A DNA stretch of 64,000 bases from Cherax quadricarinatus (lineage: Eukaryota > Arthropoda > Malacostraca > Decapoda > Parastacidae), in NCBI RefSeq assembly GCF_038502225.1, contig NC_091298.1, positions 45,944,234 to 46,008,233 on the forward strand, given 5' to 3'. Within the stretch, counting starts at the first letter, position 1. Every line of letters starts with the position of its first letter. Shown here one piece after another: positions 26,301 through 37,318 of this stretch. Position numbers and translations under genes: made by a program. The notes below the pieces were generated by a model. It had not been told where the DNA came from. It was given only the letters and a program-made list of their open reading frames with translations, and ran no database searches.

Positions 26301-28215
26301 CCCTGCCCTGCCAACCCCTCACCTGCCCTGCCCTTCCAACCACTCACCTGCCCTGTCCTTCCCACCACTCACCTGCCCTGTCCTTCCCAACCACTCACCT
26401 GCCCTGTCCTTCCCACCACTCACCTGCCCTGTCCTTCCCACCACTCACCTGCCCTGTCCTTCCCACCACTCACCTGCCCTGTCCTTCCCACCACTCACCT
26501 GCCCTGTCCTTCCCACCACTCACCTGCCCTGTCCTTCCCACCACTCACCTGCCCTGTCCTTCCCACCACTCACCTGCCCTGTCCTTCCCACCACTCACCT
26601 GCCCTGTCCTTCCCACCACTCACCTGCCCTGTCCTTCCAACCACTCACCTGCCCTGTCCTTCCCACCACTCACCTGCCCTGTCCTTCCCACCACTCACCT
26701 GCCCTGTCCTTCCCACCACTCACCTGCCCTGTCCTTCCCACCACTCACCTGCCCTGTCCTTCCCACCACTCACCTGCCCTGTCCTTCCCACCACTCACCT
26801 GCCCTGTCCTTCCCACCACTCACCTGCCCTGTCCTTCCCCACCACTCACCTGCCCTGTCCTTCCCACCACTCACCTGCCCTGTCCTTCCCACCACTCACC
26901 TGCCCTGCCCTTCCCACCACTCACCTGCCCTGTCCTTCCCACCACTCACCTGCCCTGTCCTTCCCACCACTCACCTGCCCTGTCCTTCCCACCACTCACC
27001 TGCCCTGTCCTTCCAACCACTCACCTGCCCTGTCCTTCCCACCACTCACCTGCCCTGTCCTTCCCACCACTCACCTGCCCTGCCCTTCCCACCACTCACC
27101 TGCCCTGCCCTTCCCACCACTCACCTGCCCTGTCCTTCCCACCACTCACCTGCCCTGTCCTTCCCACCACTCACCTGCCCTGCCCTTCCCACCACTCACC
27201 TGCCCTGTCCTTCCCACCACTCACCTGCCCTGTCCTTCCCACCACTCACCTGCCCTGTCCTTCCCACCACTCACCTGCCCTGACCTTCCAACCACTCACC
27301 TGCCCTTCCCCACCACTCACCTGCCCTGTCCTTCCCACCTCTCACCTGCCCTGCCCTTCCCACCACTCACCTGCCCTGTCCTTCCCACCACTCACCTGCC
27401 CTGCCCTTCCCACCACTCACCTGCCCTGTCCTTCCCACCACTCACCTGCCCTGTCCTTCCCACCACTCACCTGCCCTGTCCTTCCCACCACTCACCTGCC
27501 CTGTCCTTCCCACCACTCACCTGCCCTGTCCCCACCACTCACCTGCACTGCCCTTCCCACCACTCAACTGCCCTGTCCTTCCCACCACTCACCTGCCCTG
27601 TCCTTCCCACCACTCACCTGCCCTGTCCTTCCCACCACTCACCTGCCCTGTCCTTCCCACCACTCACCTGCCCTGTCCTTCCCACCACTCACCTGCCCTG
27701 TCCTTCCCACCACTCACCTGCCCTGTCCTTCCCACCACTCACCTGCCCTGTCCTTCCCACCACTCACCTGCCCTGTCCTTCCCACCACTCACCTGCCCTG
27801 TCCTTCCCACCACTCACCTGCCCTGTCCTTCCCACCACTCACCTGCCCTGTCCTTCCCACCACTCACCTGCCCTGACCTTCCCACCACACACCTGACCTG
27901 TCCTTCCCACCACTCACCTGCCCTGTCCTTCCCACCACTCACCTGCCCTGTCCTTCCCACCACTCACCTGCCCTGTCCTTCCCACCACTCACCTGCCCCC
28001 TTCCCACCACTCACCTTCCAACCCCTCACCTGCCCTGTCCTTCCCACCACTCACCTGCCCTGTCCTTCCCACCACTCACCTGCCCTGTCCTTCCCACCAC
28101 TCACCTGCCCTGCCCTTCCAACCACTCACCTGCCCTGTCCTTCCCACCACTCACCTGCCCTGGCCTTCCCACCACTCACCTGCCCTGTCCTTCCCACCAC
28201 TCACCTTGCCCCCAC
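20390..28215. repeat. Indel-rich zone of the 25-bp array
   Basis: This zone has many shortened or fused units. Examples are CACCTCCTTCCC (near 21187, 22790 and 24988), CCTTGCCC and CCTTGTCCCCACC junctions (near 24151, 24472 and 28203), and CACTCCCTGCCC (near 21800). Such irregular units are rare before 18000 (examples at 13850, 14843 and 15110) and after 28215. The zone could be an older domain or a region of sequencing or assembly noise. Confidence 0.75.
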
Positions 28216-31200
28216 CACTCACCTGCCCTGTCCTTCCCACCACTCACCTGCCCTGTCCTTCCCACCACTCACCTGCCCTGCCCTTCCAACCACTCACCTG
28301 CCCTGTCCTTCCCACCACTCACCTGCCCTGTCCTTCCCACCACTCACCTGCCCTGTCCTTCCCACCACTCACCTGCCCTGCCCTTCCCACCACTCACCTG
28401 CCCTGTCCTTCCCACCACTCACCTGCCCTGTCCTTCCAACCACTCACCTGCCCTGTCCTTCCCACCACTCACCTGCCCTGTCCTTCCCACCACTCACCTG
28501 CCCTGCCCTTCCAACCACTCACCTGCCCTGTCCTTCCCACCACTCACCTGCCCTGTCCTTCCAACCACTCACCTGCCCTGTCCTTCCCACCACTCACCTG
28601 CCCTGTCCTTCCCACCACTCACCTGCCCTGTCCTTCCCACCACTCACCTGCCCTGCCCTTCCAACCACTCACCTGCCCTGTCCTTCCCACCACTCACCTG
28701 CCCTGTCCTTCCAACCACTCACCTGCCCTGCCCTTCCAACCACTCACCTGCCCTGTCCTTCCAACCACTCACCTGCCCTGTCCTTCCCACCACTCACCTG
28801 CCCTGTCCTTCCCACCACTCACCTGCCCTGCCCTTCCCACCACTCACCTGCCCTGTCCTTCCCACCACTCACCTGCCCTGTCCTTCCCACCACTCACCTG
28901 CCCTGTCCTTCCCACCACTCACCTGCCCTGCCCTTCCAACCACTCACCTGCCCTGTCCTTCCCACCACTCACCTGCCCTGTCCTTCCCACCACTCACCTG
29001 CCCTGTCCTTCCCACCACTCACCTGCCCTGCCCTTCCAACCACTCACCTGCCCTGCCCTTCCCACCACTCACCTGCCCTGCCCTTCCAACCACTCACCTG
29101 CCCTGCCCTTCCCACCACTCACCTGCCCTGTCCTTCCCACCACTCACCTGCCCTGTCCTTCCCACCACTCACCTGCCCTGTCCTTCCCACCACTCACCTG
29201 CCCTGCCCTTCCCACCACTCACCTGCCCTGCCCTTCCAACCACTCACCTGCCCTGTCCTTCCCACCACTCACCTGCCCTGCCCTTCCCACCACTCACCTG
29301 CCCTGTCCTTCCAACCACTCACCTGCCCTGCCCTTCCAACCACTCACCTGCCCTGTCCTTCCCACCACTCACCTGCCCTGTCCTTCCCACCACTCACCTG
29401 CCCTGCCCTTCCAACCACTCACCTGCCCTGTCCTTCCCACCACTCACCTGCCCTGTCCTTCCCACCACTCACCTGCCCTGTCCTTCCCACCACTCACCTG
29501 CCCTGCCCTTCCAACCACTCACCTGCCCTGCCCTTCCCACCACTCACCTGCCCTGCCCTTCCAACCACTCACCTGCCCTGCCCTTCCAACCACTCACCTG
29601 CCCTGTCCTTCCCACCACTCACCTGCCCTGTCCTTCCCACCACTCACCTGCCCTGCCCTTCCAACCACTCACCTGCCCTGCCCTTCCCACCACTCACCTG
29701 CCCTGCCCTTCCAACCACTCACCTGCCCTGCCCTTCCCACCACTCACCTGCCCTGTCCTTCCCACCACTCACCTGCCCTGTCCTTCCCACCACTCACCTG
29801 CCCTGTCCTTCCCACCACTCACCTGCCCTGCCCTTCCAACCACTCACCTGCCCTGCCCTTCCAACCACTCACCTGCCCTGTCCTTCCCACCACTCACCTG
29901 CCCTGTCCTTCCCACCACTCACCTGCCCTGCCCTTCCAACCACTCACCTGCCCTGTCCTTCCCACCACTCACCTGCCCTGCCCTTCCAACCACTCACCTG
30001 CCCTGCCCTTCCAACCACTCACCTGCCCTGTCCTTCCCACCACTCACCTGCCCTGTCCTTCCCACCACTCACCTGCCCTGCCCTTCCAACCACTCACCTG
30101 CCCTGTCCTTCCCACCACTCACCTGCCCTGTCCTTCCCACCACTCACCTGCCCTGTCCTTCCCACCACTCACCTGCCCTGTCCTTCCCACCACTCACCTG
30201 CCCTGTCCTTCCCACCACTCACCTGCCCTGTCCTTCCCACCACTCACCTGCCCTGTCCTTCCCACCACTCACCTGCCCTGCCCTTCCCACCACTCACCTG
30301 CCCTGTCCTTCCCACCACTCACCTGCCCTGTCCTTCCCACCACTCACCTGCCCTGTCCTTCCCACCACTCACCTGCCCTGCCCTTCCAACCACTCACCTG
30401 CCCTGCCCTTCCAACCACTCACCTGCCCTGTCCTTCCCACCACTCACCTGCCCTGTCCTTCCCACCACTCACCTGCCCTGTCCTTCCCACCACTCACCTG
30501 CCCTGCCCTTCCAACCACTCACCTGCCCTGCCCTTCCAACCACTCACCTGCCCTGCCCTTCCAACCACTCACCTGCCCTGTCCTTCCCACCACTCACCTG
30601 CCCTGTCCTTCCAACCACTCACCTGCCCTGTCCTTCCAACCACTCACCTGCCCTGTCCTTCCCACCACTCACCTGCCCTGTCCTTCCAACCACTCACCTG
30701 CCCTGTCCTTCCAACCACTCACCTGCCCTGCCCTTCCAACCACTCACCTGCCCTGTCCTTCCCACCACTCACCTGCCCTGTCCTTCCAACCACTCACCTG
30801 CCCTGTCCTTCCAACCACTCACCTGCCCTGTCCTTCCAACCACTCACCTGCCCTGTCCTTCCCACCACTCACCTGCCCTGTCCTTCCAACCACTCACCTG
30901 CCCTGTCCTTCCAACCACTCACCTGCCCTGCCCTTCCAACCACTCACCTGCCCTGCCCTTCCAACCACTCACCTGCCCTGCCCTTCCAACCACTCACCTG
31001 CCCTGTCCTTCCCACCACTCACCTGCCCTGTCCTTCCAACCACTCACCTGCCCTGTCCTTCCAACCACTCACCTGCCCTGTCCTTCCAACCACTCACCTG
31101 CCCTGTCCTTCCCACCACTCACCTGCCCTGTCCTTCCAACCACTCACCTGCCCTGTCCTTCCAACCACTCACCTGCCCTGTCCTTCCCACCACTCACCTG

Positions 31201-33762
31201 CCCTGTCCTTCCAACCACTCACCTGCCCTGTCCTTCCCACCACTCACCTGCCCTGTCCTTCCCACCACTCACCTGCCCTGTCCTTCCAACCACTCACCTG
31301 CCCTGCCCTTCCCACCACTCACCTGCCCTGTCCTTCCCACCACTCACCTGCCCTGTCCTTCCCACCACTCACCTGCCCTGCCCTTCCAACCACTCACCTG
31401 CCCTGTCCTTCCCACCACTCACCTGCCCTGTCCTTCCCACCACTCACCTGCCCTGTCCTTCCCACCACTCACCTGCCCTGTCCTTCCCACCACTCACCTG
31501 CCCTGCCCTTCCAACCACTCACCTGCCCTGTCCTTCCCACCACTCACCTGCCCTGCCCTTCCAACCACTCACCTGCCCTGTCCTTCCCACCACTCACCTG
31601 CCCTGCCCTTCCAACCACTCACCTGCCCTGTCCTTCCCACCACTCACCTGCCCTGTCCTTCCCACCACTCACCTGCCCTGCCCTTCCAACCACTCACCTG
31701 CCCTGTCCTTCCAACCACTCACCTGCCCTGTCCTTCCCACCACTCACCTGCCCTGTCCTTCCCACCACTCACCTGCCCTGTCCTTCCCACCACTCACCTG
31801 CCCTGTCCTTCCCACCACTCACCTGCCCTGTCCTTCCCACCACTCACCTGCCCTGTCCTTCCCACCACTCACCTGCCCTGTCCTTCACACCACTCACCTG
31901 CCCTGTCCTTCCCACCACTCACCTGCCCTGCCCTTCCCACCACTCACCTGCCCTGTCCTTCCCACCACTCACCTGCCCTGCCCTTCCAACCACTCACCTG
32001 CCCTGTCCTTCCCACCACTCACCTGCCCTGTCCTTCCAACCACTCACCTGCCCTGTCCTTCCCACCACTCACCTGCCCTGTCCTTCCCACCACTCACCTG
32101 CCCTGTCCTTCCCACCACTCACCTGCCCTGTCCTTCCCACCACTCACCTGCCCTGTCCTTCCCACCACTCACCTGCCCTGCCCTTCCAACCACTCACCTG
32201 CCCTGTCCTTCCCACCACTCACCTGCCCTGCCCTTCCAACCACTCACCTGCCCTGTCCTTCCCACCACTCACCTGCCCTGTCCTTCCCACCACTCACCTG
32301 CCCTGTCCTTCCCACCACTCACCTGCCCTGCCCTTCCAACCACTCACCTGCCCTGTCCTTCCCACCACTCACCTGCCCTGTCCTTCCCACCACTCACCTG
32401 CCCTGCCCTTCCCACCACTCACCTGCCCTGCCCTTCCAACCACTCCCTGCCCCCTTCCAACCACTCACCTGCCCTGTCCTTCCCACCACTCACCTGCCCT
32501 GTCCTTCCCACCACTCACCTGCCCTGCCCTTCCAACCACTCACCTGCCCTGTCCTTCCCACAACTCACCTGCCCTGCCCTTCCAACCACTCACCTGCCCT
32601 GTCCTTCCCACCACTCACCTGCCCTGCCCTTCCAACCACTCACCTGCCCTGCCCTTCCCACCACTCACCTGCCCTGTCCTTCCCACCACTCACCTGCCCT
32701 GTCCTTCCCACCACTCACCTGCCCTGTCCTTCCCACCACTCACCTGCCCTGTCCTTCCCACCACTCACCTGCCCTGTCCTTCCCACCACTCACCTGCCCT
32801 GCCCTTCCAACCACTCACCTGCCCTGTCCTTCCCACCACTCACCTGCCCTGCCCTTCCAACCACTCACCTGCCGTGTCCTTCCCACCACTCACCTGCCCT
32901 GCCCTTCCCACCACTCACCTGCCCTGTCCTTCCCACCACTCACCTGCCCTGCCCTTCCAACCACTCACCTGCCCTGCCCTTCCCACCACTCACCTGCCCT
33001 GTCCTTCCCACCACTCACCTGCCCTGTCCTTCCCACCACTCACCTGCCCTGTCCTTCCCACCACTCACCTGCCCTGTCCTTCCCACCACTCACCTGCCCT
33101 GTCCTTCCCACCACTCACCTGCCCTGTCCTTCCCACCACTCACCTGCCCTGTCCTTCCCACCACTCACCGGCCCTGTCCTTCCCACCACTCACCTGCCCT
33201 GCCCTTCCCACCACTCACCTGCCCTGTCCTTCCCACCACTCACCTGCCCTGTCCTTCCCACCACTCACCTGCCCTGTCCTTCCCACCACTCACCTGCCCT
33301 GCCCTTCCCACCACTCACCTGCCCTGCCCTTCCCACCACTCACCTGCCCTGTCCTTCCCACCACTCACCTGCCCTGCCCTTCCCACCACTCACCTGCCCT
33401 GTCCTTCCCACCACTCACCTGCCCTGTCCTTCCCACCACTCACCTGCCCTGCCCTTCCAACCACTCACCTGCCCTGCCCTTCCCACCACTCACCTGCCCT
33501 GTCCTTCCCACCACTCACCTGCCCTGTCCTTCCCACCACTCACCTGCCCTGTCCTTCCCACCACTCACCTGCCCTACCCTTCCAACCACTCACCTGCCCT
33601 GTCCTTCCAACCACTCACCTGCCCTGCCCTTCCAACCACTCACCTGCCCTACCCTTCCAACCACTCACCTGCCCTACCCTTCCAACCACTCACCTGCCCT
33701 GCCCTTCCAACCACTCACCTGCCCTGCCCTTCCAACCACTCACCTGCCCTACCCTTCCAACC

Positions 33763-33771
33763 ACTCACCTG
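33763..33771 (-). other. 5' splice donor of the Ig exon
   Basis: On the minus strand the exon ends GACGGCAG|GTGAGTGG. CAG|GTGAGT is a full match to the U1-complementary donor consensus. The same nine bases recur in each 25-bp unit to the left. Confidence 0.8.
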
Positions 33772-33910
33772 CCGTCAGGTGGCAGAGACTTGCCGTTACG
33801 GAGCCAGGAGACAGAGGTGATGGGGTGACCTTGTACAACACAGCGGAACTCTGCTGTCTTACCCATGTCCACCACCAGCCTTCTTGGTGACACGTGGACG
33901 CTGAGTGCCT
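33769..33910 (-). CDS. Immunoglobulin-domain exon, Dscam-like (internal exon of a larger gene)
   Basis: A 142-nt minus-strand exon encoding the first half of an Ig domain. It reads ALSVHVSPRRLVV, then DMGKTAEFRCVVQGHP, then ITSVSWLRNGKSLPPDG, with no stop. The B-strand cysteine (FRC) and the C-strand tryptophan (VSW) are 12 residues apart, as in I-set Ig folds. The LSVHVSP...VVD.G start and GHPITSVSWL resemble the cell-adhesion/immune receptor Dscam; a search has not been run, and another IgSF receptor is possible. The acceptor is GTCTCACACAG|AG, or two bases later, and the donor is GGCAG|GTGAGT. The exon starts with two bases of a split codon and ends after two bases of another. It would act as part of an extracellular domain. 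No further exon was found in the window, so both introns exceed their visible length. The exon touches the 25-bp array at its donor and the 30-bp array at its acceptor. It is too short for an ordinary ORF scan. Confidence 0.8.
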
Positions 33911-33930
33911 CTGTGTGAGACAAACACCTG
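33911..33930 (-). other. 3' splice acceptor of the Ig exon
   Basis: On the minus strand, AGGTGTTTGTCTCACACAG precedes the exon. It is a short pyrimidine-biased tract ending in CAG. The 30-bp units to the right carry the near-identical GTGTTGGTCTCACACACAG. Confidence 0.7.
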
Positions 33931-35689
33931 CTATTATACTGTGTGGGAGAACACCTGTTATACTGTGTGGAGGAGCAACACCTGCTGTTATACTGTGTGG
34001 GTGAACAACACCTGCTATTATACTGTGTGGGAGAACAACACCTGCTGTTATACTGTGTGGGTGAACAACACCTGCTGATATACTGTGCGGAGGAGCAACA
34101 CCTGCTGTTATACTGTGTGGAGGATCAACACCTGCTGTTATACTGTGTGGGAGAACAACACCTGCTGTTATACTGTGTGGGAGAACAACACCTGCTGTTA
34201 TACTGTGTGGAGGAGCAACACCTGCTGTTATACTGTGTGGGAGAACAACACCTGCTGTTATACTGTGTGGGAGAACAACACCTGCTGTTATACTGTGTGG
34301 GTGAACAACACCTGCTGATATACTGTGCGGAGGAGCAACACCTGCTGTTATATTGTGTGGTGGAACAATACCTGCTGTTATACTGTAGAGGAGCAACACC
34401 TGCTGTTATAGTGTGTGGGAGAACAACACCTGCAGTTATACTGTGTGGGTGAACAACACCTGCTGATAAACTGTGAGGAGGAGCAACACCTGCTGTTATA
34501 CTGTGTAGTGGAACAACACCTGCTGTTATACTGTGTAGTGGAACAACACCTGCTGTTATATTGTAGAAGAGCAACACCTGCTGTTATAGTGTGTGGGGGA
34601 GCAACACCTGTTATACTGTCTGGAGGAACAACACCTGCTGTTATACTGTGTGGGAGAACAACACCTGCTGTTATACTGTGTGGGAGAACAACACCTGCTG
34701 TTATACTGTGTGGGAGAACAACACCTGCTGTTATACTGTGGAGGAACAATACCTGCTGTTATACTGTGTGGTGGAACAACACCTGCTGTTATACTGTGGA
34801 GGAACAATACCTGCTGTTATACTGTGTGGTGGAACAACACCTGCTGTTACACTGTGGAGGAACAACACCTGTTGTTATAGTGTATGGGGTAGAAACACCT
34901 GCTATAATAGTGTGTGAGAGACCAACAACTGCTGTTATACTGTGCGATAGACTAACACCTGCTGTTATACTGTGTGATAGACTAACACTTGCTGTTATAC
35001 TGCGTAGTGGAACAACACCTGCTATTATAGTGTGTGGGAGAACACCTGTTATACTGTGTGGTGGAACAACACCTGCTGTTATACTGTGTGGTGGAACAAC
35101 ACCTGCTGTTATACTGTGTGGTCGAACAACACCTACTGTTATAATGTGTGATCGAACAGCACCTGCTGTTATACTGTGAAGGAGCAACACCTGCTGTTAT
35201 ACTGTGTTGAACAACACCTGCTGTTATACTGTGGGGGAGCAACACCTGCTGTTATACTGTGTTGAACAACACCTGCTGTTATACTGTGGGGGAGCAACAC
35301 CTGCTGTTATACTGTGTGGAACAACACCTGCTGTTATACTGTGGGGGAGCAACACCTGCTGTTATAATGTGTGGAAGAACGCCTGTTATACTGTGTGGTG
35401 GAACAACACCTGCTGTTACATTGTGTGGTGGAACAACACCTGCTATTATACTGTGTGGAGGAGCAATACCTGGTGTTATACTGTGTGAAGGAACAACACC
35501 TGCTGTTATACTGTGGAGAAGCAACACCTGCTGTTATACTGTGTGGAGGAAAAACACCTCTTATACTGTGTGGAGGAACAACACCTGCCGTTATACTATG
35601 GAGGAGCAACACCTGCTGCTACAATGTGTGGGAGAACAACACCTGCCGTTATACTGTGGAGGAGCAACACCTGCTGTTACAATGTGTGT

Positions 35690-37150
35690 GAGACCAACAC
35701 CTGCTGTTATACTGTGTGTGAGACCAACACCTGCTGTTATACTGTGTGGGAGACCAACACCTGCTGTTATACTGTGTGGGAGACCAACACCTGCTGTTAT
35801 ACTGTGTGTGAGACCAACACCTGCTGTTATACTGTGTGTGAGACCAACACCTGCTGTTATACTGTGTGTGAGACCAACACCTGCTGTTATACTGTGTGGG
35901 AGACCAACACCTGCTGTTATACTGTGTGTGAGACCAACACCTGCTGTTATACTGTGTGGGAGACCAACACCTGCTGTTATACTGTGTGTGAGACCAACAC
36001 CTGCTGTTATACTGTGTGTGAGACCAACACCTGCTGTTATACTGTGTGTGAGACCAACACCTGCTGTTATACTGTGTGTGAGACCAACACCTGCTGTTAT
36101 ACTGTGTGGGAGACCAACACCTGCTGTTATACTGTGTGTGAGACCAACACCTGCTGTTATACTGTGTGTGAGACCAACACCTGCTGTTATACTGTGTGGG
36201 AGACCAACACCTGCGGTTATACTGTGTGTGAGACCAACACCTGCTGTTATACTGTGTGTGAGACCAACACCTGCTGTTATACTGTGTGTGAGACCAACAC
36301 CTGCTGTTATACTGTGTGTGAGACCAACACCTGCGGTTATACTGTGTGGGAGACCAACACCTGCTGTTATACTGTGTGGGAGACCAACACCTGCGGTTAT
36401 ACTGTGTGGGAGACCAACACCTGCTGTTATACTGTGTGTGAGACCAACACCTGCGGTTATACTGTGTGGGAGACCAACACCTGCTGTTATACTGTGTGTG
36501 AGACCAACACCTGCGGTTATACTGTGTGGGAGACCAACACCTGCTGTTATACTGTGTGTGAGACCAACACCTGCTGTTATACTGTGTGGGAGACCAACAC
36601 CTGCGGTTATACTGTGTGGGAGACCAACACCTGCGGTTATACTGTGTGGGAGACCAACACCTGCGGTTATACTGTGTGTGAGACCAACACCTGCTGTTAT
36701 ACTGTGTGTGAGACCAACACCTGCGGTTATACTGTGTGTGAGACCAACATCTGCGGTTATACTGTGTGGGAGACCAACACCTGCTGTTATACTGTGTGTG
36801 AGACCAACACCTGCGGTTATACTGTGTGTGAGACCAACACCTGCGGTTATACTGTGTGGGAGACCAACACCTGCTGTTATACTGTGTGTGAGACCAACAC
36901 CTGCTGTTATACTGTGTGTGAGACCAACACCTGCGGTTATACTGTGTGGGAGACCAACACCTGCTGTTATACTGTGTGTGAGACCAACACCTGCTGTTAT
37001 ACTGTGTGGGAGACCAACACCTGCGGTTATACTGTGTGGGAGACCAACACCTGCTGTTATACTGTGTGTGAGACCAACACCTGGTGCTACAATGTGTGTG
37101 AGACCAACACCTGCTGTTATACTGTGTGTGAGACCAACACCTGCGGTTAT
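35690..37150. repeat. Homogenised domain of the 30-bp array
   Basis: About 49 units of exactly 30 bp that differ almost only at two sites: TGTGTGTG/TGTGTGGG and CTGCTGTT/CTGCGGTT. The CTGCGGTT form first appears near 36211 and becomes common to the right. This is the younger half of the array. Confidence 0.93.
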
Positions 37151-37251
37151 TTATTAATAAAATTCAGTTAAAGAACGCTTATTACATCTAACATGCGAGG
37201 CTCAACAATGACAACACGCACAAATTTTTATATATACATATATATAAAGGT

Positions 37252-37252
<1 letters not shown>

Positions 37253-37314
<62 letters not shown>
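37253..37314. repeat. (TA)n microsatellite
   Basis: A pure TA run bordering the left arm of the SINE foldback. The 37151-37252 stretch before it is unique A+T-rich sequence with no gene seen. Confidence 0.95.

Positions 37315-37316
<2 letters not shown>

Positions 37317-37318
<2 letters not shown>

Larger units (their letters stand above)
7216..33768. repeat. Giant 25-bp minisatellite, about 1,060 units
   Basis: Plus-strand unit: CACCTGCCCTGTCC followed by TTCCCACCACT. Two diagnostic sites vary (GTCC/GCCC and CCCACC/CCAACC), giving four common unit types. The plus strand is strongly skewed, with 14 C to 2 G in the commonest unit. No unit contains a stop in any plus frame, so all three frames stay open for thousands of codons with a 25-residue period; these frames are artefacts. 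On the minus strand each unit contains GGCAG|GTGAGTGG, a consensus 5' splice donor. The right edge is the donor of the Ig exon at 33769-33910, making the array the start of that exon's downstream intron. The left edge joins the 64-bp compound repeat. Copy number is estimated from length and has not been counted. Confidence 0.98.
33911..37150. repeat. 30-bp minisatellite flanking the Ig exon
   Basis: About 107 units. Plus-strand core: ACACCTGCTGTTATACTGTG followed by TGGGAGAAC or TGTGAGACCA. Two domains are seen. Over 33926-35690 units vary in length (24, 27 and 30 bp) and sequence. Over 35690-37150 they are a regular 30-bp series. Frames of up to 632 codons over the array are periodic artefacts. 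Read on the minus strand (the sense of the Ig exon), each unit holds a copy of the exon's acceptor region. The right edge runs into a short unique tail with AATAAA at 37156-37161. Confidence 0.97.

Noticed and set aside
7216..33768. CRISPR array
   Set aside because: Repeats are contiguous without spacers, there are no cas genes, and the context is eukaryotic.
7626..33890. Plus-strand open frames of 1,300 to 4,148 codons rich in Pro, Leu, Thr, His and Cys
   Set aside because: The 25-bp unit has no stop in any plus frame, so overlapping frames stay open together; period 25 residues, no domains, no start context. They are a property of the repeat, not proteins.
33769..33910. Member of a cluster of mutually exclusive Dscam exons
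   Set aside because: No sibling exon was found within the window on either side, so I cannot support alternative-exon status.
33749..34399. 216-codon minus frame across the Ig exon and the 30-bp array
   Set aside because: It runs in a different frame from the Ig reading; the Cys/Trp pattern appears only in the exon frame between the splice sites.
33943..37171. Repeat proteins with 10-residue period in the 30-bp array
   Set aside because: Several overlapping frames are equally open; no unique N- or C-terminal domain.
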